NCBI RefSeq assembly: GCF_010093535.1 | Contig: NW_022985162.1 | Span: 2,144,637 to 2,208,636 of the forward strand | Length of the DNA: 64,000 nucleotides | Direction of reading: 5' to 3' | Origin: Lindgomyces ingoldianus | Taxonomy: Eukaryota > Ascomycota > Dothideomycetes > Pleosporales > Lindgomycetaceae | Shown here: positions 11,957 to 23,663 of the stretch, piece after piece | How positions within the stretch are numbered: the first letter of the stretch is position 1 | Layout: every line of letters starts with the position of its first letter | Made by a program: the position numbers and the translations under genes | Notes under the pieces: model-generated | The model's database searches: none | Seen by the model: only the letters and a program-made list of their open reading frames with translations | What the model was told of the DNA's origin: nothing

Positions 11957-12662
11957 TTCGTCGGCTGATCGTGCGTGAACAGTGATTTTGCTTCTGCTCC
12001 CTAAGGGCTGAAAGCTCTCGCCTATGACGTCGGCTATCACTGCAGTAGTTATGTTATCTAGATTGGGTACTATGTAGCGAGAGGGCGCTTGTTGTCGCAG
12101 TCGTAATCCAGGAAGTGGTGAAGATCAGAGGGTAAGGAGGTAGGAGGATAGAAGAGGATAGTTCACACGCCTGTTGGGGACTATAAAGATAATCTCAGGG
12201 ATAGCGTCTGTTTCGTACTGCTGTTAGGTTTGCCCGTTCCATGAAACAGTCCGATGAATAGCAGGGGCTTAAACGGGGGCTTGGCGTTCAGCCCATGGCC
12301 CGCTTTTCGTCAGCAGAAAGCGAGGACCCAACATGTAAATCAAAGTACCACCATTTGCAAGCCTACCAGGTGATATCACTATTCCAACGACACCTCCCTG
12401 ACCTGCAACTTTCTCCAGCGCTTTATGGCGTCCATGGCTTCAATTTACGGTGAGTCTGCAGAGAGTGCTTGTACGATTAGTTAGAGAACCTTTCAAAGCG
12501 GGGCAGCAAATTCTGACTGTTACACACCACCGACGATGCCTTGGAAGTTGAGCAGCGACAAGGCTGAAAGATCGACGAAGAAAGAAGATAAAAAATAGTC
12601 TTTGCGCTCCCGATTTCGAAGTTGCAAGACTGGCACAACCCTCTCTCCAGGTATTTGACAAG
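11957..12662. other. Intergenic between small membrane gene and STAND relic
   Basis: Promoter side of the small membrane protein. A minus-strand open frame at 12440-12685 has no recognisable domain and overlaps the start of the STAND-gene relic, so I do not support it. Confidence 0.4.
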
Positions 12663-14270
12663 ATGGCCCTCGTGGCCCTTGCCACTGTTAGCCTAGACGG
12701 GAACTGTCCAGTTCATCCACTTCGGCTGTGGTTTGATCTCGAAAAGCTCTCAAACCTATAGTTCCCCCTCTAGAGTCACTGATGAGAACTCTAACCTCGA
12801 TATGGATGTTAGATATCTTCGTAATTATGACTTTCAGTTTAAGAAAGCAGCAGGCATGAAAGCAGAGCTCGACTAGCTAAAGACGAGCATGAAAGCATAC
12901 CTCTACTAGCAAGACGAACATAGAAGCAAACCTCTCCTAGCCGAAGGCGAAAATGGAAGCATAGCTCTACTAGCTGAGCGATATCGAGATGTCGCTGTCG
13001 AGCTCCTAGAAATGATTGATGAACTCAAGCCGAAATGGCAGACCGCTAAAAGTCGAAGTGGGTTAGCTTTCGCCGAGTCGCCGACCACTAAGGTCCATTC
13101 GAAAGAAGGAGGATATGAAGTTATTGTAAGGGAGGCTAGAGGCGTTTTGCGATTAGTTGATGATGTATCCCATTTCTAGGACAATGTGAGATATCCCGCA
13201 GTGGCGGATTTCAATTGGTACCGGCCAATGTTAGTTTCAACTATCTAAAATATAGTGACCCACAATTTCAAGCCCTTGGGATACTGGATCAAGTGCACAC
13301 CGAGAATATCCAAAGCGAATTCAAATCCACGGGCCAGATAAGGGATATGGCCATGGCACCCCGTGGTATTGAGAGCGTTTTACCAAGTCTCGATACCGAA
13401 GTGGCTTTGAAGGACCTCCGGCAACGATTCCTCGAATTCCATTCCCAACTCGAATCGCTGTCGAAAAGTCACTTGATACTGAAATGCCTCCGCTTTCCGT
13501 CCATGGCTGTTCAGAATTCTGCCAGTACGGAAGCCCACGAATGAACTTTTGATTGGATGCTCTACCCACATGTGTCTACATCTAACCCGCGATATGCTAA
13601 TATGTTCCCCTCACGGCTACAGAACGGCGAGGGCATATATTGGATTTCAGGAAAGCCAGGTCAGTCATGATCCAGTGTGATTATTTCCTAATGCTACATG
13701 GCATAAAATTCACTTTCAACGCCCACCACTCGACAGGCTCTGAGAAATTGATGTTGATGAAGTATCTAGAAGATTCAGATCAGGTAAACTGGGCGCTCCA
13801 GGAATGGACCAAACCGAGGTCTCTTCTATAAGCAAGCTTCTACTTCTGGAATCCAGGACCGAGATGCAGAAATCCTTACAAGGCCTCCTGCAGTTGCTTC
13901 TTTACACAATCCTAAACGCTCAGCCGGAACTGGTTCCAATCGTATCCCAGAGCGTTGGGGTAACTGGAAATCCTCTCTGGCGGCATCCTACCCTTGGATA
14001 TTGACAGAGCTTCGCCAAACCTTTGCCACACTTAAAGAACAAAGTTGAATCCCTATCAGCTTCTATCTTCACGTCAGTGATCTTTGGGAGTACGGCAGTG
14101 GCTATTATGAAGTTATTGCAGTTCTTGTGCTTCTAGCTATGGCGCCATGGGCGAAACTTTGCGTTTCAAGCCGACTTTGTAATTGTTTTGAGTTCGCCTT
14201 TGGAAATTGCATATCATCCACTGCTTATCTCTTAATGAGAACCTCGAACACTGATTCCAGCTACCATTTA
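12663..14270 (+). pseudogene. Decayed STAND/NACHT (NLR-like) gene
   Basis: The pieces are collinear but lie in different frames and are cut by stops. From 12663 and then one frame over, a fungal STAND N-terminal domain reads GTVQFIHFGCGLISKS and SSPSRVTDENSNLD. From about 12855 a coiled-coil region follows, with AERYRDVAVELLEMIDELKP at about 12985-13045. Next are FDWMLYPHVSTSNPRYANM and NGEGIYWISGKPG (13623-13661), an intron at 13660-13736, and the P-loop remainder SEKLMLMKYL in place of the usual SGKSTLMK. Then come ASFYFWNPG, TEMQKSLQGLLQLLLYTIL and PERWGNWKSS. LWEYGSGYYEVIAVLVLLA stands where Walker B (DGLDEYEG type) is expected, then KLCVSSR. Both Walker A and Walker B are destroyed, so ATP binding would be lost. 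In life such proteins act in fungal non-self recognition; this copy cannot. Confidence 0.82.
12855..12985 (+). repeat. Degenerate ~32-bp tandem repeat, four copies
   Basis: Four successive units begin with a form of ATGAAAGCA and contain CTCTACTAGC or a variant. They lie in the coiled-coil part of the STAND relic and carry stop codons of the TAG kind where CAG would be expected. Confidence 0.7.
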
Positions 14271-16671
14271 GACGATGCGATGTAGACACTTTCCATTCCA
14301 GGAAATTGCAATCTCACATGCGCCTAAATAGCCACAATAAAGATCATTTGGAGGTATCAAAAACTACGAAACACCTCAGCCACAACGACATAGTAGATTT
14401 CCTCCATCGAATCAGGTCCAAGAAAGGCTGTCATCCAAGGCGCCTCCCCATTTCGAGCCATATGTCAAAATCAACCGAGCTTTCTAGCAGAAGCCACATT
14501 GGATTCCAATTTCATCCATTGCAAAGCATACGTAACCGTGGTGGAATTTGTTAGTAAGGTTTCGGAACGGTCGGGAGATTCAAGGGACGATTATGCAATC
14601 AATGGTCACGTGGAGCTTCTGTGCGGGCATCATTCGCGACAAGAATTCAAATTAGACCCTTAACATGCTCATTGACAACACTAATTCTGCCCTTCCTCCA
14701 GTACGGTGCGGGCCCTGAGCGTGGCAAACTTCAGCCCTTTTTGTACATGGCCTTCAACGGTACCATCCGTTAGTACACCGGGCCGTATAATACTGCGGTA
14801 CATCAAAATTTGTCCTGGTTAGTAAGTATAGAGGTTGTTGTCAGTACAGTAACTGTATGTAAGGCCATGTTACTAGCCGTTTACGGTAATCTGTATAGAT
14901 TTTGGGTGGAGTAGAGGTGCCCGCGCGGCCGCAGGAGGCGCAGAGGGCGCAGGGGGCGCAGAGGTTGCAGAGGGGCTCAGAGGGGCCTTAGGGAAGCCAG
15001 AAATAGTGAAGATTATGCAAATCTCGCATTTTTTGTTAGCAGTTTGCTAAGAAACTCCACGACACTATAATCTATCCCCTTTATGCACATCATAGCGTTA
15101 CTTTCTTAGTACATTATCCGCCAGCCTTGCCTTAGGCAGTTAATCTGCCACTAAAAAAGCGCCTTCTTACTATCCTGCCACGTTTTACACACAACAATTA
15201 GGGCTAGTTATAAAGCTACAAAAGAACTAGCTATGTAATAAGGTAGTAAGTAGCAAGTTAGCTAAGCTAGTAGTGTGCATTAACCAGTAAAAAATGCAGC
15301 TTAAGAAGAGGATTAATTTACTTCTGCTTCTACTACTCCTTCTTACTTAGGTAAGATACTCTCTAATAACCTGTAATTCTCTGTACAGTACAGTACGATC
15401 TATTAATTTACCTGTTACAAAGTACTGCTGGTTACCCTCCCTTATCTACTTAGTACAGTTAGTAGTCGCAAGCAGGTTAAACAGTACAGTACACCGTACA
15501 GTCTCAAAACTACTCCTTTACGTACGGATAACCGCGCTGGGTACGTCTATGTTTAGTGATCCAGGAATCTATGACATCTACGCTGCCTTACACAAAGAGT
15601 CAGAGTATTTTCAGTTGGAGAGAAATGGCCTGACAGAGGTTGCCTCTGCTAGTTCGAATCTAAGCCTACTATCGGGGCTGTGCTAACTAAGCATGAATTC
15701 TCAAAGGAATGAGACAGTGAATCGGCGTAGTGCACCGCGCTCACTCATATCCATGGTGGAGCTTATCTGAGAATACCTTGGCACAGAAACCAGAAGAAAT
15801 ACAAGGTTAGTTAAGAGCGTAACAATAAGCGATTAGGCTCTGACAGACGAATAGATCTTTACGAAAGTGCTGATATCTGGCGGAGAAATACCAGGCCAGA
15901 TACCAACAAGAGGCCTCTTTTCTTGGATGATAGAGCCATCTATACATGTGTTAGAAAAAGATCTCGCTTTAATAGGTATTGAATGGTATCTTGACGTGAG
16001 ATTGGGACTCGTGAAGTCTTGGAGCTCTCAAAGAGATTCCAAATCTGCCCCCTTGAGAGCAGCACAGGCTAATACGACAGGCGTATATTGGGTTCAAAGG
16101 CTCTAATATCCGGGCATCCTCAAACCCCCTGGAGACGCGGAATTGCCTGTCGAGGAACTGAAGACTGATAGAGACAACATACTCTACAGTGTACAGTATA
16201 ATACCCGGTCTTGATTCAAGGGAACATGAGGCGCATCGCGAGGTCTTCACAAAGGAAGTAAAAGTTTGACTTCTGAAGCACTTCTTTCCCCAGGGCCCAA
16301 GAGTAGGACTATATAGCTCTTCGCTGGAGCCCTTCTCGTTCCCTAATATGATACGAATATTAATTGGAGTCCGAATTGAGGTCGTTTTCAGCACATTAGT
16401 GTTTAGTATTGTCTACAGAGTACATCAAGTCGACCTATCCCTTAGTCCTACAAAAGACTGCCGTCATCAAGTGCTAAGCCATCCATGTCTTCCAACATCG
16501 TACAGCCATCCAGTGTCTGCACATAATATATCCCCTATTACGAACCCCCTACCCATCAGCCCACCAATCCATCAATTATAAACTAAACTACCTAACTTAC
16601 TAATACAATTCAGCTTCCAAAACATATTGCCGACATCGAGCAATACTTAGAGGGGAGATACACTTAGTGCA
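14271..16671. other. Gene-free, TpA-rich decayed DNA
   Basis: From about 14800 to 15530 the sequence is rich in TA, CTTA and GTAC words, with repeated AGTACAGTAC-type strings near 15380-15510. Open frames are short. An ORF at 15867-16106 and one opposite it at 15969-16394 have no motif I recognise. It may be an old transposon eroded by point mutation, but I found no terminal repeats or transposase motifs to prove it. Confidence 0.5.
14931..14990. repeat. GC-rich 9-bp tandem repeat
   Basis: Variants of GCAGAGGGC repeat about five times, next to a GCGCGGCCGC string and inside otherwise AT/TA-rich DNA. It is a sharp local composition break. Confidence 0.8.
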
Positions 16672-18949
16672 TCACGGAAACATTGGGCCACAAGTAAGGA
16701 CGTGTCTCCTCGCGAGCACAAGCACCTGCGCGCTGTTAAGGCCGAAAGTTTTCCCGATGTTGAACAGCCGACCTGAGAGCCAGTCTCGTTGTCGTTTGGG
16801 CACGGTTTCGGCGTTCGCGGCGACGTAGAGTGGCCATACCATGAAGTAGCCGCCAAGGGCTTCTGCTGCTGCGGTGGTTGTGAGTACGAGGGTGCGAATA
16901 AGACGGGAGGGACTTGCCAGCTTGATCTTGACCTAATTTCTTTGCCACTGGTTGCATATCATAAGACAGATGGAAAGGAACACAGGCACAAATCTCATCC
17001 ACCATCTGCTGAACGAAGAAAACTGCGCTATTGTACGCGTCGTTTAAGGGCGAGTCGGCATCGAGCCCGAGATAGTTAATGCAGGCAATGATGACACTTT
17101 GGCAGAAGATACGACAGACACGGTAGTCATTGACAATTGACGCGATATGCACGTCTTCATAGACATGTTGCGGCCCCGACCATTGCTCAGCTGTTGAGAG
17201 ATCCTCGGGCATGTCGTAGACCATTGCTACCGTCGTGTATTGCCAGTCGGGGGGTAAGGTGTTGGACCATTGTTGTAGATTTGCGTCTACCATTTGAGCA
17301 AATTCGAGGATAGCGAGGGCTTCAGATCTCTGTGCATTGTTGTGTGGGGCAGTTGTTAGAGCGGTTGCTCGGGCTCGGATGTTCGGCAAGTCTATGCATA
17401 TAAGTGTGAGTCGGTTCGCTGCATTTTCTTCATTGTTCTCGGTCCCTACCCAGCCGTGCTGGCCAGGGAAGGTATCGATAGGTTTGGAGCGTTGAACACA
17501 GCTTGTAATCTGCGGATATCAGCACTACTCAGAAAAACGTGTATGAGGGTGGGTAGTGTACCATCATAGTCCGTACAGCCCGGAAAACAGCGTGGGACAT
17601 TGGATTCTTGAACTGCTCCGCACCTCTCAATTTCGTCAAAGCCACAGCGCCGTCGACATGGTTCGCCCAAGCCGTAATCGTATCGTTTGTCGACATTATA
17701 GTCTGTCACTGTTAGTAAGGGAATTAATAAGCAGACATAAAGGAACCAAACTACTTGTGATCTTGCAGAAGTAACCCAAGTACTTACTTCATACAAGGAA
17801 AACAGTAGTATAGCAAGCACAGTCTCATCCGACTTCGACACCGCAGGATCTTTGAGATCATCGTTGAGCTGCCGCAACGCTTTGCCATAGGCCGTAGCTG
17901 CCTCACGCAGGAGATCTTGTCTGCCAGGGTAGTTGCCGCAAGCGGCGAGGGCAACGGCACTCGTGGCTTGGTGCAATGCAGAAGACGGTCGGGCTTGATT
18001 GTACAGTGGGACGAGGAGCTCGAGAAAGCCTCGCATGCTCTCCGCTTGTTGCGGTAGCGAGACGAAGTTGCGGAAGAAGAACGGTACGGCCTCGACTTCC
18101 GGAGACGTTGTGATGGTTGGTGGTACTCCATGTTCAAGGCTCCACATGAATGCTTGGAATGTAGCTTGGTCGGGAGGGACTTGGTATGGAGGGATTACCA
18201 CTAACTGCCCTTGGCTTGCGTCTGGCGGAGTTCGGGACCGTGAGCTCTCTGCAAATGAGGGAGGGCTTGCACCGGGGCTGATCTCGAAGGTCGAGCTTGG
18301 AGAGACTCTAAGAATTCGTTAGCATCATTGGCCCTGAAGTAAGATCAATTATGTATGCAGCATATATATCTCCTAAGCTGCAGGTACGATATGCAGGTAG
18401 TGGCTCGGGGTAGCACGGAGGTCCTACGGATCTATCCTACCCGTCAAAGCCGGTGCATGGGATCATCTCATCGCTTAAAGAAGCTTATCCCAACGATGCA
18501 CACTCTGATATCCCATGCTAATAAGCACTCCACACGCCGAGATTGTGGGAAATTCGGGCAGTGGAAGCGGGGAGCCAGGGGCAAACTCACGATGAAGGAG
18601 AACCTTGCGAGCCACCAACGCTCTTAGACCCTGAACCCGATGTCTTCCTTTTGCGTTCCATGGCCTTATTCTCATCGCGAAATACTAAATCAAACTCATC
18701 CGGGTAGCCGGGACAGGTACGGCCTGACTTCTGACATTGCCCACAGATCGGACGTTTCTCATCACACTAAACAGGGAATCAGTGAACTGGCCCAAGCATG
18801 ACCAACGCAAGGTGTATATAAGGTTGTGTGGGGCAGGCAGTTGGAAGGAGCTTGTCACTTCCAATCGGGTGGGAGAGGTTGGGACATACTTTGATCCTGC
18901 GATTCTTACACATCTGGCAGCCACGGCTAGGCTTGCCGGTGTAAACCAT
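16672..18949 (-). CDS. Zn2Cys6 fungal transcription factor
   Basis: Six exons (18890-18949, 18591-18766, 18307-18591-side intron then 17788-18307, 17562-17702, 16933-17509, 16672-16868) give 556 residues. The binuclear cluster is complete: Cys11-x2-Cys14-x6-Cys21-x5-Cys27-x2-Cys30-x6-Cys37, with the first intron directly after residue 20. A Ser/Pro-rich linker follows. The fungal-TF regulatory region includes NFVSLPQQAESMRGFLELLV, TAWANHVDGAVALTKLRG, NAANRLTLICIDLP and NDYRVCRIFCQSVIIACINY. It ends ALGGYFMVWPLYVAANAET then KRQRDWLSGRLF. A 64-bp intron (GTCAAG donor, CCGCAG acceptor) restores the frame near the C-terminus, so this is not a frameshift. The second intron is long at 283 bp. The targets are unknown and no pathway genes adjoin. 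Confidence 0.88.
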
Positions 18950-20237
18950 GTTGAATTGAAGAAACGGCACCACCAAACACTTCTATATTCAACTAGAGAA
19001 AAGAAAAATTTGTCGTTCTGGAGATTCGACTAGACCTTTGCAGCCTGAAAACGAAGGATGGAATATATACTGTTGCTGCTGTCTTTTACAAGACGACTTG
19101 ACCACTATCAAATACCAGCCCACACTCCGCCTCTAGAGCATACGTCTATCATAAAGCCTACGTTACCACTCAGACGTCTGTCTTCCTTCGTCAGCCTCTT
19201 CTGCCAGTTTCGAAATGAAGGAACGGACCCGAGCTTGTTACGCGACCCGAACGTACCGTGAATGGCGCGGCGTCTGGGCGATATTCGTCCAGCAGTGCGA
19301 GGTGCAGTGTGATTCGGTGTTTTGCTCAGGTACAATAAGCAGAGCACTGCCTCAGGGGCCTATGAGAAGTGACAGAGAGATACGAACAGAACGAAAACCA
19401 TGCATTTTCGGACGGGGTGGCGGGAACTTCGGATCGGAGACGACTGTCAACGGGGCCCGGAGGGTCGATGTTGACCGACCAGATGAAGAAGACCATCGAA
19501 GCCGCTCGCGACCATGACCATATATGGTTACGCTCAACCACATTGTGGCGCAGTCTCATCAGATAGCACCTTGACGCGAGAAGTGGCATCGTGGGGGACA
19601 GGGAATAAAACTGTTGCCTGAAAACTTGACGCCGTATACCTGAGGCCCTGACGCAATCACGTACGCAATTCTGCACTCTATCTCACGAACAGCCGTTTAC
19701 AATGCACGCTTATTTGTTTCGCCAAAAGAAGCATGCGACATTTAAGCCTTTTGCAGACCTTGGCTGATCCTTCACAAACAAGGTTACCACGTGCACTACC
19801 TTCAGCTTTCCACTTTAAATAGGATGGAGGATTCATGAGGCGGATTCTGGCCTTCTCAAGGCACACTTCACCTGCCAAGACTCCACTGGCGTTGTCTATA
19901 TGCTATCAAAGCCACCCAGTTTCTTACAGTGCTTGATGCCTACGTCTACTGTTGTACACGCCTCGCGGTCCATTACGGCCGAAGAATCGAAATCTACCAA
20001 GTGATTGACAAGGACATCTCAGCTTGCAGAACCATTGCTCAAACAATCTCACCATATCATGCTTCAGCGCCTCCTTTTTCGGTGATGCCGCTCTGTACTG
20101 CGTCTTGTCACCTTATGTGGAATATGACTGGGTAATTTAGGAGAGAAACTTTCATCTCGTTGACCCTCTCGTTGACCCTCTCGTTGATTCCAGCAAGAGT
20201 TTTAATCGGTCGACTCCAACCCTGACTATGCACCATG
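18950..20237. other. Intergenic, regulator promoter
   Basis: I see no supportable gene. It carries the promoter of the Zn2Cys6 regulator and the 3' flank of nma111. The longest open frames (about 100 codons) have no motifs. Confidence 0.45.
20155..20190. repeat. 12-bp tandem repeat, three copies
   Basis: TCTCGTTGACCC is present twice exactly, followed by a third, changed copy. It lies about 50-80 bp beyond the nma111 stop codon, probably in its 3' untranslated region. Confidence 0.85.
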
Positions 20238-23200
20238 CTAAGTGGCAACATGCTGTACATCCTCTTCGGGAGCGCCGTCATGGCTGGCTTCCAGCTCCAT
20301 CTCATCCGGTCCAGCTTCCTCGCGCGCACCGCCTTCCTCACACTCATGGATCGTCTTTTTCCACCCTAGCGGCTCCGACGAGTCTTTGACGTACTCGATC
20401 GTTGGGAAGTAGTGCTCATTCTTCTTCATCGTGGCAACCCAAGGTACGTTGTCAAAGGTCATGACTTTGAGGCGGAAGTATTCGTTATCAGCAATCTTCT
20501 TCGCTTCCTTCAAGAAAGCATCCAGGTTCGGCGTTGGCACATTATTAACGTGCGTGAGGAAGTTGGTTGGTGATAATCCATACTTTTAGGTCATTAGTTT
20601 ATTAAAAGCAAAAGGGAGGGGCCCTTCTTTTGGGGATTTAGGGGGTTGACTAACCATGTATGAAGGGGACCCACGAGCTCGCGACGAAATATAGACATCA
20701 GAATGGATCTTGCTGATCTGTTGGCGTACGGCTTGATGTGGCCTGTGGAGCGTGGCACCACAGAAGCTAACAACACGATCTGTTTCGAGGTCTTCAGTGG
20801 GGACGGTAGGGACTTTCAGCGTCATTTCCCGGCGTTTCCTCACGACTACAGCATCAAGGAAGTCGTTATTGTACATCAAATCGAGATCAGGCGCGTGGGT
20901 AATGAGTTTGCCGTTCAGGGTCAAAAGGACATCGCCTTCCTGCAATCCATCCTCATGACCGGAATCGACTTTGCGCACCATGAAGAGCTGATGGCGTTCC
21001 GGATCCTCTTGCTCGGTCTTCTCCATCCATTCCTCAGAAACGCCCATGACGCGGGCCTGGCTCATCTGAACAGTTTGGAACTCAACATTCAAGATTCGGA
21101 GTTTTGGTGTCCTTCCGCTCTGGATTTCCTTTAGTACGGGTAGAATCATTGGGGTGGCCAATCCAAGATGGTATTCGACATCCTTTCCGCTATGTGAGGT
21201 CCGCTCGCCAAGATATGACAGCCAGAGGGCCTGGACCGTCCCATCCTCTGCAACCAGCACACCGCAGGCGCTATGGGAGGCTTGGTTTGTGTCCACTGTG
21301 ATGGCATCAAAGTTCGTTGCTCGATATCGGGGTGTGACTGCGCTTGCGGGTATCGCGACAGTAGTGATATCTGTAACCACAGTTTTTGCAACCACGGGTC
21401 GGAAATTCTGGTTGAGGCCGAAGAAGATAGTCTCCTCGCCCTTCTTGATGAATTCGGAAGAGAATTTGGGAGTCTTCACTGGCGCGTTAACAAGCGATGT
21501 GTCGTATTTCACGACCGCATAGTTCTGCAGAGGGTGCATGAACACAATTTTTGCGTCAACGAAGATGGAGTCGGCAATGATCAAGGATATGTCACAGAGG
21601 TCGTATGGAATGAGGGCTCTGGAGACAAGTATCAACCCTTGTTCGGCATCTACGACCAGACCATAGCCTTGCTTGTTCGCCTTGGGGAAGCCATCAAGCT
21701 TGACTGGCATCTGAACGTGTACCCGAACGAAACTGCGAACGATGTCAACAGCTTCTGGGTAACTTGAGCTCTCCAGTCGAATGAACTTTGCCCTTCGTGG
21801 GATTGGTGGTACTTCAGGGATTGGATGAGCAATAGTGCTAAAATCCCAAAGGCCTGTTGTGTCGTTGCGTTTCGCGAGCCTCATCTTTGGGTGCCAGTGG
21901 CGATCAATGGCGGTTATGCTTGTATTGGCAGTGTGCAGGTCGCGAAGGTGTTTGTAGACCACAACAACTCGCTTCCTATCAGGAATGCCCCTCAAAACTT
22001 CGATGAAGGCATCAAGGTTTGGCGTTGGTTTGTTGTCGACTTCTTGGACTAACCACCCTGAAGCATATCCATCAGCGAATCGAAACGAGCCAGCAGCTTC
22101 GCAGACATAGACGCCTGCATCCTTTAACGAGATAGCGTATAAGCGGGCCTGCTGGTAGGAAAGGTCGTGAAACGAGGCACCGGCAACCGACACGAACCGG
22201 TCAGGGGTGATATCATGCAAGTTGGAAACATCCAGCTCAATGTTGATGTTCTCGCCCGCGCGTTGGATCATCATCGATACTTTATTGCCAACACTGTCAT
22301 CAAGTATTGAATCTAGGCGGACGAACTGAGTGATGAGTTCGCCATTGACCTGGACTAAGAGGTCGCCTTCTTCGATTTTGCTCGATGCAGGACCCTGTGG
22401 GAGGACTACTTCGGCGACTAACATGCCCGTTTCCTTGGGAAACTTGGTCCGAATGGCCTTTTCCGTGTCAGGTGAGAGACCAAGTCTCCGACACTCATCA
22501 AAAGGCTTCAGTATCCATTGAGTCTGAATTGTTCCTCGAGACACATGTTTTCCATTCCGAATCAACTCTAAGGCTCGGAAAGGACGGTCTAGTGGCAGGA
22601 AGTAATCGGTGGCGGCTCCGTCTGCCCGTCCACCAGCCTGCAGCGCCACGGCATAGCCGTCCTGATTGACCACAGGACTGCCCGAACTACCTCCGCTTGC
22701 AGCTGCTGCAGCCTGGATGTAATTTGTGTTGAAATCTGAGTAACCTTCGCCGTACTCGGGTGCGTTTCTGTCTAGTCTACTAATGACTCCAGAGAGAATG
22801 CTCAGCTTTTCCCCAGCGTCGTTTCCAACCACCCGAATCTCCACCCCAACCTTAGCCAGATCTGGGCGGAGCAGAAGGGGAGTAACGGGCATGTACTTTA
22901 TAGCTTTGGGGTCGAAACGGAGGATGCCGAAATCGTGCACAGGATCGCGGTAGACTGGGTAAACGTCGCACTGTGATACGAAGTTAGTTGGAAATGTTGT
23001 ACGAAGGGCTCAGCTGGGGTACCTCTTCATGATTGTCGAAAATGCAATAGCCGATGAACGGGCCCGCCCCAACGACGTGCTATCTCCAGTCAGCATATGC
23101 TATGCGCATTGAATATACAGCATGCTATCACGCAGCGTGGAACACGAGCAGGGCAGAGTCAATCTGTTTAACCTCTTGCTATAATCAGGAAGAGCGTCAA

Positions 23201-23663
23201 AGGATGGAAATTCTAGTCCTGAATTGCGCGCCCCGCCCCCGTGGCATGTTCTAGTTAGGTGACAAGATACAGTTGCACCACATACCCTATTTGTAAGAAT
23301 ATAGCCCTTCTCCGCATCCACGACAAACCCGGTGGCTTCGCTTGAAACAGCCGAATCCGTGTCGAAGGAGCAAGTTTGGCAGAAGTGGATCGAAACAACG
23401 CTCTTAACGACCTTCTCTATAGTCTTCTGCCACTCCGCCGTGTCCTGGAGTGCGGCGGCGATGTGGGCTGATGGTAGGTCTTCGATGCTGGAGTCAAGGC
23501 TGTGGGACGAGGGGTCCTCTATGGGCTGCAGCTCGGGGCTGGCGACGTAGGTGCCATTGCGGCCATGGCCGTCATTCTCAGGCTTCATCTGCTTCATCGG
23601 GCGTTCGTTGGAGGGGGTGGGGGGTTGCTTGCGCTTAGTACGGGCATCGCCATTTTGGTCCAT
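20238..23663 (-). CDS. nma111: Pro-apoptotic PDZ serine protease Nma111 (HtrA family)
   Basis: A large HtrA-type protease of 1031 residues from exons 23286-23663, 23023-23079, 20655-22970 and 20582-20238. The N-terminal protease unit carries the triad: His127 in LTNRHVVGAG, Asp158 in DPVHDFGIL and Ser241 in [13 protein letters not shown]-like segments follow ([15 protein letters not shown] and [15 protein letters not shown]). A second, inactive protease-like half includes [18 protein letters not shown] and [11 protein letters not shown]. This duplicated layout is the mark of fungal Nma111/Ynm3, a nuclear protease linked to apoptosis-like death and heat tolerance. The start [13 protein letters not shown] was taken as the normal nuclear form; the basic TKRKQ is a likely nuclear signal. 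The frame stays open upstream to an ATG at 23879, adding 72 residues (see findings). Confidence 0.93.

Noticed and set aside
15640..15700. tRNA-like T-loop (GTTCGAATCT)
   Set aside because: The flanking stem does not pair and no acceptor, D or anticodon arms can be drawn.
16861..16980. Apparent frameshift near the C-terminus of the Zn2Cys6 regulator
   Set aside because: A 64-bp intron with GTCAAG donor, CTCAC branch site and CCGCAG acceptor restores the frame and the conserved ALGGYFMVWPL region.
20703..21767. Long plus-strand ORFs opposite nma111
   Set aside because: They are antisense shadows of the large Nma111 exon; no motifs of their own.
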